A stretch of DNA of 6,653 nucleotides from NCBI GenBank assembly GCA_946479535.1, contig CAMLGP010000158.1:1-6653 (forward strand), in the 5' to 3' direction. The position numbers and the translations under genes are program-made. Shown piece after piece: positions 1 through 5,241 of this stretch. This DNA is from an uncultured Bacteroidota bacterium (lineage in GTDB: Bacteria > Bacteroidota > Bacteroidia > Chitinophagales > Chitinophagaceae). The notes beneath the pieces are model-generated. The model saw only the letters and a program-made list of their open reading frames with translations. It had not been told where the DNA came from and made no database searches. How positions within the stretch are numbered: position 1 is the first letter of the stretch; each line of letters opens with the position of its first letter.

Positions 1-463
1 GCCGGTTCAGCGTGAGGATGCGGCGCAGACCAGCCGGGTGTATCGGTTTGCGGATGGCATCGGTGAGAATGTGTAAAACGCGATACTCATTATGATCAAG
101 GGAAAGTAGTAAACCTTTGGCTAACAGGTAATCTCCAATGAGCACGGAAGCCTTCGTTTTCCAGAGCGCATAAACGGAAAAAAAGCCCCTTCTTTCGGTT
201 GAATCATCCACCACATCATCATGCACAAGCGTTGCAGTATGAAGGAGTTCCACCAGGGAAGCGGCCCTGTAAGCAGTTTCATTGATGGGTCCGCAAAGTT
301 TGGCAGAAAGGAGAACAAACATGGGTCGTAACTGCTTGCCTTTGCGCTTTACAATGTAACGTGTTATCCTGTCCAGCAATGGCACCGGGCTGCGAAGGTC
401 TTCTCTGAATCGGGATTCAAAAGATTTTAATTCTTCATCAATTAATCCGGTGGGTATTTTCAT
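1..463 (-). CDS. Polyprenyl diphosphate synthase, N-terminal half (cut by window edge)
   Basis: Trans-isoprenyl diphosphate synthase (IspB/polyprenyl synthetase family), which condenses isopentenyl diphosphate onto an allylic diphosphate to make the long chain for menaquinone or a related lipid; a cytoplasmic enzyme. The reading frame starts at ATG 463-461 and runs leftward for 154 codons without a stop; the family is about 320-330 residues, so less than half is present. Visible landmarks are KGKQLRP (residues 41-47, diphosphate binding), ELLHTATLVHDDVVDD (72-87) with the first aspartate-rich DDxxD motif at 82-86, then ERRG and the VLIGDYLLAKG segment (107-117). The second DDxxD motif lies beyond the window. 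After about residue 138 the expected conserved continuation (an xxEGExLQ-type stretch) is absent and GC content jumps, so the first ~50 bases may not belong to this gene. Divergent from the OmpA-family gene. Family call is firm; which lipid it serves is not visible. Confidence 0.9.
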   Translation of the reverse strand, partial: MKIPTGLIDEELKSFESRFREDLRSPVPLLDRITRYIVKRKGKQLRPMFVLLSAKLCGPINETAYRAASLVELLHTATLVHDDVVDDSTERRGFFSVYALWKTKASVLIGDYLLAKGLLLSLDHNEYRVLHILTDAIRKPIHPAGLRRILTLNR

Positions 464-583
464 ACTTAAAAAGGGCAATATACGCCGCAAAAAATTAACG
501 ATTAAAGGCTACGTAAAACAGGCATTTTTTTTGACTAAGTAATTGAAAAATAACAGGAAAACTCCGATTTTTTTTAGCAAAAA

Positions 584-614
584 TTTGGTATTTAGGGTTC
601 ATATCATATTTTTG
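584..614 (+). promoter_or_regulatory. Bacteroidota-type promoter for the OmpA-family gene
   Basis: TTTG at 584-587, a 19-base spacer, then TATTTTTG at 607-614. This matches the Bacteroidota sigma-A consensus (TTTG, 19-21 bases, TAnnTTTG) at every defined position. Transcription would start near 621, giving a leader of about 40 bases before ATG 662. The rest of the 464-661 intergenic region is AT-rich with long T runs. On the opposite strand only a weak match (TATTTTTC, 552-545) was seen for the polyprenyl synthase gene and is not claimed. Confidence 0.75.
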
Positions 615-661
615 CCCTTTATTTAGGACATTGTTTTTTAGTAAAATCTTAATCCTTCGTT

Positions 662-2368
662 ATGGTAAGCAAAAAGTACACTCTTCTGGCAGGATTTTTC
701 TGCCTTGTAGCTTCATGCTGCTTTGCCCAGGTGAAAACGGGCGGTGGCTATGATGTTACAGATTCTTCAGTAGTACCATCGAAACGTATGCCACAGCATA
801 CAGAGTTTCTGAATGGTACTTACAATTTCCCGGCAAAACCTCGTAACCAGTGGGAGATTGGTATCAAGGGCGGTATGTTCCGTGTTAGCGGTGATGTTGC
901 TTCTCAATTTGCTCCCGGTTTTGGACTTCATGTTAGAAAAGCATTTGGTTATGTTTTCTCAATGCGCCTGGGGTATATGTATGGGATCGGTAAAGGACTT
1001 GACTGGACTTCAAATGGAAACTTTGGCAGAAACCCAGCCTGGGGCGCCAATCTTCCGGCAGGCCAGCGTTACAATGCTCCTTTAGCAACTCCATCGGGGC
1101 CTGGCAATTCACTTGTTATCACTCCATCTAATGGTGGCCCGCTTGAAAATGTTTATTACAACTACAAAACGAAAGTTCAGGACCTTACTCTTGATGGAGT
1201 GGTTACCCTGAACAATATTCGTTTCCATAAAGCCAAAACAGGCGTTTCATTCTATGCATTCGGTGGTATCGGCGGATCTATTTATGATACCAAAGTAAAT
1301 GCACTGAATGGATCTGCTAAATATGACTTCAGCACTATTTCTGGTAACGTTTACAAGGATCGTAAAGACACCCGCAAGGCTTTGAAGAATATGATGGACA
1401 AATCATATGAAACGCCTGCTGAAAACCAGGGTGACCGTCGTCCCAAATTATTTGGTGACACATTCAAACCTTCTGGTTCATTTGGTGGTGGTGTGGCTTT
1501 CAAACTCAGCAAACGCCTGAATCTCGCGATTGAAGATAGAGTAACTATCGTTAAAGATGATTTGCTGGATGGTCAGCGCTGGCAGGAACATCCCTGGGGT
1601 GATCCCGCTCTCACCAGCGACTATGATTCCTATAATTTCTTAAGCGTTGGTCTCAATATCAATCTCGGTGCTAAATCTGTTGAACCTTTGTGGTGGCTTA
1701 ATCCTCTGGATTATGCTTATCAGGAGATTCGCAAACCTCGCCTGATGATCCTTCCAAAACCTGTATTGCCTGATTCTGATGGCGATGGTGTTACAGACCA
1801 GTTCGACCAGGAACAAACTCCTGCTGGTGCACCAGTAGACACTCATGGTGTTAGCCGCGATACTGATGGTGATGGTGTTCCTGATTACAAAGACAAAGAA
1901 CTTGTTACTCCAACAATCTGTCAGCCTGTTGATGTGGATGGCGTAGGTAAATGCCCATGCCCTGATTCAACTTGTTTTGAAGGTATGATGATGAAAGGGA
2001 ATGATTGTGCTACCAAACTTGGAGCATTGCCCAGCATCTCATTTAAATCAGGTTCTAACTCACTTACTAAAGATGCAGAAGCAGTACTTTCTACAGTAGC
2101 TTCCAGAATGCGCAACAATCCTGAGTGTAAAGTAGTAGTAGTTGGTTACTGCTCTTCAAGCAAAAAAGAACAGCAGCTCAGCTGGGATCACGTAAATAAA
2201 GTAATCACTTACCTGGTAGAAAAAGAAGGTGTGAGCGCAGACCGCTTCATCTTTAATTACGGTCAGGAAGGTGGTGACTGCGATACAGTGGATCTCCGCG
2301 GTGCAGGTGAAGGTGAGGATGGCCCTAATACGGTAGCTCCTCCGCACCCGAACCTCCGTAAGAAATAA
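662..2368 (+). CDS. OmpA-family outer-membrane beta-barrel protein with thrombospondin type 3 linker
   Basis: A 568-residue exported protein likely anchored in the outer membrane by its N-terminal barrel, with a periplasmic C-terminal OmpA-like domain. A signal peptide (hydrophobic residues 7-22) ends in CFA-Q, typical for signal peptidase I in this phylum; VASC at 16-19 could be misread as a lipobox. Residues about 45-340 are rich in Gly and aromatic residues with alternating amphipathic stretches, as in barrel strands. Two calcium-binding thrombospondin type 3 repeats follow (DSDGDGVTD at 371, DTDGDGVPD at 400), then a Cys-rich linker and an OmpA-like domain (about 455-545, with ISFKSGS at the start and LSWDHVNKV at 506-514). 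The usual peptidoglycan-contacting Asp and Arg are not recognisable: GHTDxxG reads GYCSSSK and the Arg of LSxxRA is His510. A Pro-rich tail ends the protein. It has its own promoter and terminator, so it is probably monocistronic. Specific function unknown. Confidence 0.88.
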   Translation: MVSKKYTLLAGFFCLVASCCFAQVKTGGGYDVTDSSVVPSKRMPQHTEFLNGTYNFPAKPRNQWEIGIKGGMFRVSGDVASQFAPGFGLHVRKAFGYVFSMRLGYMYGIGKGLDWTSNGNFGRNPAWGANLPAGQRYNAPLATPSGPGNSLVITPSNGGPLENVYYNYKTKVQDLTLDGVVTLNNIRFHKAKTGVSFYAFGGIGGSIYDTKVNALNGSAKYDFSTISGNVYKDRKDTRKALKNMMDKSYETPAENQGDRRPKLFGDTFKPSGSFGGGVAFKLSKRLNLAIEDRVTIVKDDLLDGQRWQEHPWGDPALTSDYDSYNFLSVGLNINLGAKSVEPLWWLNPLDYAYQEIRKPRLMILPKPVLPDSDGDGVTDQFDQEQTPAGAPVDTHGVSRDTDGDGVPDYKDKELVTPTICQPVDVDGVGKCPCPDSTCFEGMMMKGNDCATKLGALPSISFKSGSNSLTKDAEAVLSTVASRMRNNPECKVVVVGYCSSSKKEQQLSWDHVNKVITYLVEKEGVSADRFIFNYGQEGGDCDTVDLRGAGEGEDGPNTVAPPHPNLRKK

Positions 2369-2398
2369 TTAATTAGTTACTTTTTGCTGATATACAGA

Positions 2399-2428
2399 CC
2401 CTTCCGCGAAAGCGGAAGGGTTTTTTTT
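2399..2428 (+). terminator. Strong intrinsic terminator after the OmpA-family gene
   Basis: A perfect 9-bp GC-rich stem (CCCTTCCGC 2399-2407, GCGGAAGGG 2412-2420) closes a GAAA tetraloop and is followed by eight T residues (2421-2428). It lies 30 bases after the stop codon of the OmpA-family gene and ends that transcript. Confidence 0.95.
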
Positions 2429-2432
2429 GATT

Positions 2433-2469
2433 AGTACTGAAAAAGCCTAACTCGTTAATTATCAGTACT
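2433..2469. repeat. 8-bp inverted repeat just after the terminator
   Basis: AGTACTGA (2433-2440) and TCAGTACT (2462-2469) are perfect reverse complements separated by 21 bases. Inside the loop TAAC (2448-2451) and GTTA (2454-2457) are also complementary. No T run follows, so it is not an obvious second terminator. It could be a protein-binding site or a chance palindrome. Confidence 0.45.
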
Positions 2470-2483
2470 CTCTATACTGTTTC

Positions 2484-2542
2484 TTTTCTTTGCCTTTTCG
2501 ATTCCTTTTCTTTGGGTTTTCTTTGCCTTTTCGGAATCCGAA
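2484..2542. repeat. Duplicated pyrimidine-rich 17-mer and adjoining palindrome
   Basis: TTTTCTTTGCCTTTTCG occurs at 2484-2500 and again at 2517-2533, 33 bases apart, with a related CCTTTTCTTTGGG between them (2503-2515). The second copy runs into the palindrome TTCGGAATCCGAA (2530-2542). The top strand is almost purely pyrimidine over about 50 bases. The remainder of the gene-free region up to the bamD start shows no coding signal. Confidence 0.6.
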
Positions 2543-2640
2543 ATGGAGTCTAAAATGAACGGAGGAAGAATTGAACTGGAATTGTGCCTTAGTCCCTCTT
2601 TATCAAAACCTTAACTGCCCTTGCTTGGCTGCTTATCTTT

Positions 2641-2674
2641 TTTGTATAAGATTTGTCCGTAACTATTAACTTTG
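2641..2674 (+). promoter_or_regulatory. Probable promoter for bamD-rpoZ, almost leaderless
   Basis: TAACTTTG at 2667-2674 is a full match to the Bacteroidota -7 box (TAnnTTTG). TTTG at 2641-2644, in a T run, is a candidate -33 box with a 22-base spacer, slightly longer than the usual 19-21. Transcription would begin around 2680, only a few bases before ATG 2684, so the message would have almost no leader. Confidence 0.5.
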
Positions 2675-2683
2675 CAGTCCTTT

Positions 2684-3502
2684 ATGCGTTTTATCCCTGT
2701 TTTATTACTGGTAGTTATTCTGGGTGGTTGCAGCGGCAAGAGTATGACCAAGATCCTGAAAAACCCCGATCCTGAATTCAAGCTCAGGATGGCTGAAAAA
2801 TATTTCGTACAGAAGAAATGGCAGAAGGCTTCCATGATCTATGAGGATATCATGCCTTATTATAAAACAAGAACAGAATTCCAGGATATCTATTACAAGT
2901 TTGCCTATTGCGCCTATAACCAGCTGGACTATCTGAACGCAGAAAATCTGTTCAAGACGTTCCTTGAGATATTTCCCAACAGTCCCAAGGCTGAAGAAGT
3001 TGATTTCATGAGAGCCTACTGTTATTATAAACAGTCGCCCAAACCAGAACTGGATCAAACCAATACTATCAAAGCTGTTGGTATGATGCAGATTTTCATT
3101 AATACTCATCCCGGATCTGAAAGGAATAAACAGGCTAACGAAATCATTGATATCTGCAGGAAGAAACTGGAAACAAAGGATTACAAGAGTGCAAAGCTTT
3201 ATTATAATATGGGTCAGTTCAGGGCTGCAGGTGTTGCTTTCTCCACCTTGCTGAATGCATATCCTGAATCACCATCAGGAGATGAATATAAACTGATGAC
3301 CATAAAAAGTTATTTCCGTTATGCTGAAATGAGCGTGGAAACCAAGAAAGTAGAACGGTTTGATCAGGTGATAAAGGAAGTGAACGATTTTGTAGACCGC
3401 TTTCCTGAAAGCAGATTGCGTAAAGAAGCAGAAAATTACCTTAACTTATCTCAAAACAACATAAAAACTTTAACGAATGAGCAAACTAAGACGTCAGCTT
3501 AG
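2684..3502 (+). CDS. bamD: BamD outer-membrane assembly lipoprotein
   Basis: BamD (YfiO/ComL) is an essential lipoprotein of the BAM complex, which inserts beta-barrel proteins into the outer membrane; it sits on the periplasmic face and contacts BamA. The ATG at 2684 gives 272 residues beginning with a textbook lipoprotein signal (MRFIPVLLLVVILGGC; lipobox LGGC, lipidated Cys16). An upstream in-frame TTG at 2672 is rejected because it lies inside the likely -7 promoter box and would add four residues ahead of the signal. The mature protein is a chain of TPR-like helix pairs (for example LRMAEKYFVQKKWQKASMIY near residue 35, then LNAENLFKTFLEIFPNSP), each pair ending in a P-x-S/D turn as in BamD. 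It is a little longer than the E. coli protein (245 residues). The 3' end overlaps rpoZ by 26 bases, so translation is probably coupled. Confidence 0.9.
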   Translation: MRFIPVLLLVVILGGCSGKSMTKILKNPDPEFKLRMAEKYFVQKKWQKASMIYEDIMPYYKTRTEFQDIYYKFAYCAYNQLDYLNAENLFKTFLEIFPNSPKAEEVDFMRAYCYYKQSPKPELDQTNTIKAVGMMQIFINTHPGSERNKQANEIIDICRKKLETKDYKSAKLYYNMGQFRAAGVAFSTLLNAYPESPSGDEYKLMTIKSYFRYAEMSVETKKVERFDQVIKEVNDFVDRFPESRLRKEAENYLNLSQNNIKTLTNEQTKTSA

Positions 3503-3818
3503 CGCTGGCATTGCTAATAATGTTGAAACAAAAAGCCTGGATGAAATAAAGAACAAAACAGGTAATCTCTATGAGTCAATTACCATTGTTGCGAAAAGGG
3601 CTAACCAGATCAACATTTCGTTGAAAGAAGAGTTACATAACAAGCTGGATGAATTTGCCAGTCATACTGATAGCCTGGAAGAGATCCATGAGAACAAGGA
3701 ACAGATCGAGATCTCCCGTGCCTATGAAAGAATGCCTAATCCGGCACTGCTGGCTACCCAGGAATTCCTTGAGGAAAAAGTATATTTCCGCAGGGGAGAA
3801 GATCAACTCTTTGATTAA
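3477..3818 (+). CDS. rpoZ: DNA-directed RNA polymerase omega subunit, Bacteroidota type
   Basis: Omega binds the beta' subunit and helps assemble and stabilise RNA polymerase in the cytoplasm. The 113-residue product has the omega core at about 21-45, LDEIKNKTGNLYESITIVAK followed by RANQI, and the C-terminal block NPALLATQEFLEEKVYFR (88-105) that I associate with the longer Bacteroidota form (E. coli omega is 91 residues). The start ATG lies inside the bamD reading frame, 26 bases before its stop codon; this start leaves a normal short basic N-terminus ahead of the core, so no later start is needed. It shares the bamD promoter as far as can be seen and is followed by GC-rich hairpins and a probable terminator that separate it from coaBC. 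Confidence 0.88.
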   Translation: MSKLRRQLSAGIANNVETKSLDEIKNKTGNLYESITIVAKRANQINISLKEELHNKLDEFASHTDSLEEIHENKEQIEISRAYERMPNPALLATQEFLEEKVYFRRGEDQLFD

Positions 3819-3886
3819 TCCGCCTTCGGCGGGCACGTCCTACGGCGTACAGGTCCGCATCTTTGGCGTGACAGTAGCAAACTGTC
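3819..3886. repeat. GC-rich cluster of small hairpins after rpoZ
   Basis: Immediately after the rpoZ stop lie three similar segments, each beginning TCC and containing GGCG: 3819-3837, 3838-3853 and 3854-3874. The first forms CCGCC-TTC-GGCGG (3820-3832); the second forms CCTAC-GGC-GTA(C)AGG (3839-3853, one bulged base). A further perfect 6-bp stem, GACAGT-AGCAA-ACTGTC, spans 3870-3886. About 69% of 3819-3860 is G or C (29 of 42) in otherwise AT-rich intergenic DNA. None has a T run. This resembles an extragenic palindromic repeat or an mRNA 3'-end stabiliser. Confidence 0.6.
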
Positions 3887-3900
3887 CTGACACAATATTT

Positions 3901-3948
3901 AAAGGAATGAGAAGGTAGTACAACTTACACTTTCCCATTCCTTTTTTT
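3901..3948 (+). terminator. Probable terminator of the bamD-rpoZ unit
   Basis: AAAGGAATG (3901-3909) pairs perfectly with CATTCCTTT (3936-3944), and the T run extends to 3948 (seven T residues). The loop of 26 bases is long for an intrinsic terminator but may fold further. Its position between rpoZ and the coaBC promoter fits a transcript end. Confidence 0.6.
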
Positions 3949-3953
3949 GTACC

Positions 3954-3982
3954 TTGTCTCAATTAATAGATAAATAGCTTTG
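3954..3982 (+). promoter_or_regulatory. Probable promoter for the coaBC operon
   Basis: TAGCTTTG at 3975-3982 matches the Bacteroidota -7 box TAnnTTTG. A TTG at 3954-3956, 18 bases upstream, is the best -33 candidate but is incomplete. Transcription would start near 3989, leaving a leader of about 55 bases before ATG 4045. Confidence 0.5.
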
Positions 3983-4027
3983 AAATTTCTGGTTTAAATG
4001 TTCTGAACAATAATATAAAATTTCAAA
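3979..4027. repeat. Nested inverted repeat between coaBC promoter and start
   Basis: TTTGAAATTT (3979-3988) and AAATTTCAAA (4018-4027) are perfect 10-base reverse complements. Between them, almost exactly co-centred, is the palindrome TGTTCTGAACA (3999-4009), and TTA 3994-3996 can pair with TAA 4011-4013. The left arm includes the TTTG of the likely -7 box, so the structure may act as DNA (operator) rather than as an RNA hairpin. Confidence 0.6.
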
Positions 4028-4044
4028 TCCAACAGTTCAAAATC

Positions 4045-5241
4045 ATGTTACAGGGTAAAAAAATATTACTGGGCATCACCGGCAGTATAGCGGCTTATAA
4101 AGCTGTTTACCTTGTTCGCTCCCTTGTAAAGGCTGGTGCGGAAGTAAAAGTAATCATGACGCCTTCTGCCAAGGATTTTGTTTCAACTCTCACCCTTTCC
4201 ACACTAAGCAAAAATCCGGTGCTGGTTGACCTTTATGATGAACAAAGCTGGTCGAACCATGTAATGCTGGGCAGATGGGCAGATATCATGCTGATTGCCC
4301 CCCTTAGCTGTAATACTCTGGCCAAAATGGCTCACGGCCTTTGCGATAATCTATTACTGGCTGTTTATTTATCTGCTACCTGTCCGGTAGTAGCAGCCCC
4401 TGCCATGGATGAGGATATGTGGCACCATCCTGCTACAAAAAGCAATCTCCAGCAAATAACCTCTTTTGGTAATACAGTGATCCCTGTTGGTAAGGGAGAA
4501 CTGGCCAGTGGCCTTATTGGTGACGGTAGAATGGCTGAACCCGAAGAGATCATTTCTTTCATCACAGAGCGTTTTTTTTTGACCAGCCCTCTCGCCGGTA
4601 AAAAAGCGCTTGTTACGGCTGGACCCACATACGAAGCTATTGACCCCGTTCGTTTTATAGGCAATCATTCTTCCGGGAAAATGGGCATTGCCATAGCTAA
4701 AGAATTATATAAGAGAGGTGCAGATGTAACCCTGGTACTGGGTCCAGTAGCCAGCCCGTTTTCAGCTAACGGTATTAAACTGGTTAATGTGACCTCCGCA
4801 GAAGAAATGTATAAGGCCTGTCATGAAGTGTTTGATAAAGCTGACCTGGCCATACTCTCAGCGGCAGTAGCTGATTATACTCCTGTAGTTAAGGCTGATC
4901 AGAAGATCAAGAAAAAAGAAAGCACGCTTACACTGGAGCTCACCAAAACAAAGGATATCTTAAAAAGCCTGGGTTCAACCAAAAAGGCTGAACAGGTATT
5001 GGTTGGTTTTGCGCTGGAGACAAACGATGAAGAAAAGAACGCGCTAACCAAGTTAAAAGAAAAGAATGCTGACCTTATTGTTCTGAATTCAATGAATGAT
5101 AAGGGCGCTGGTTTCAGACATGATACTAACAGGATCACCATATTTGGAAAGAAGGGCGAGGAATTAAGGTTTGATACCAAATCAAAGGATGAAGTGGCAA
5201 AAGATATTGTGGACACCATTATAAAAACGCATTATGCTTAA
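4045..5241 (+). CDS. coaBC: Bifunctional phosphopantothenoylcysteine decarboxylase / phosphopantothenate-cysteine ligase
   Basis: CoaBC (Dfp) carries out two steps of coenzyme A synthesis in the cytoplasm: CoaB joins 4'-phosphopantothenate to cysteine using a nucleotide, and CoaC decarboxylates the product with FMN. The 398-residue length is normal. CoaC domain (about 1-180): GITGSIAAYK at the N-terminus (flavin binding), WSNHV with the catalytic His72, APLSCNT, and PAMDEDMW (119-126). The clamp motif reads GELASGLIGDGRM, so Ser155 stands where E. coli Dfp has the conserved Cys of ACGD. CoaB domain (about 185-398): VTAGPTYEAIDPVRFI, NHSSGKMG (207-214), AAVADYTP (273-280), KIKKK (287-291), ELTKTKDIL, GFALET and KNADLIVLN. 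The start ATG gives the standard N-terminus. It leads a second operon and overlaps the DUF4835 gene by 8 bases. Confidence 0.95.
   Translation: MLQGKKILLGITGSIAAYKAVYLVRSLVKAGAEVKVIMTPSAKDFVSTLTLSTLSKNPVLVDLYDEQSWSNHVMLGRWADIMLIAPLSCNTLAKMAHGLCDNLLLAVYLSATCPVVAAPAMDEDMWHHPATKSNLQQITSFGNTVIPVGKGELASGLIGDGRMAEPEEIISFITERFFLTSPLAGKKALVTAGPTYEAIDPVRFIGNHSSGKMGIAIAKELYKRGADVTLVLGPVASPFSANGIKLVNVTSAEEMYKACHEVFDKADLAILSAAVADYTPVVKADQKIKKKESTLTLELTKTKDILKSLGSTKKAEQVLVGFALETNDEEKNALTKLKEKNADLIVLNSMNDKGAGFRHDTNRITIFGKKGEELRFDTKSKDEVAKDIVDTIIKTHYA

Noticed and set aside
2..76. Plus-strand open frame ending at TAA 74-76 that could be the C-terminus of another protein
   Set aside because: Only 24 codons, no family recognised, and it overlaps the part of the minus-strand frame (from about 50 onward) that matches polyprenyl synthase. 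Kept only as a hint that the first ~50 bases may come from elsewhere.
16..463. Loss of the polyprenyl synthase N-terminal half as a pseudogene
   Set aside because: The frame is open with intact motifs up to residue ~138; the odd end is at the window edge, so a sequence artefact or truncation by the window cannot be told from a broken gene.
813..1085. 90-codon plus-strand frame inside the OmpA-family gene
   Set aside because: It shadows a continuous, well-supported larger gene.
2705..3109. 134-codon open frame on the minus strand
   Set aside because: It lies wholly antisense to bamD, which has a clear lipoprotein signal and TPR pattern; the antisense product matches nothing known to me.
3649..3918. 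89-codon plus-strand open frame crossing the end of rpoZ and the hairpin cluster
   Set aside because: It is out of frame with rpoZ, Arg-rich, and its second half is the palindromic spacer; no sign of a real protein or of a frameshift in rpoZ.
4571..4580. Run of nine T residues in coaBC as a possible frameshift
   Set aside because: The frame continues through it (E-R-F-F-L-T) into an intact CoaB domain with all expected motifs.
4365..4668. Two overlapping minus-strand open frames of 99 codons, and another at 4899-5219
   Set aside because: They are antisense to well-conserved coaBC motifs and have no recognisable features of their own.
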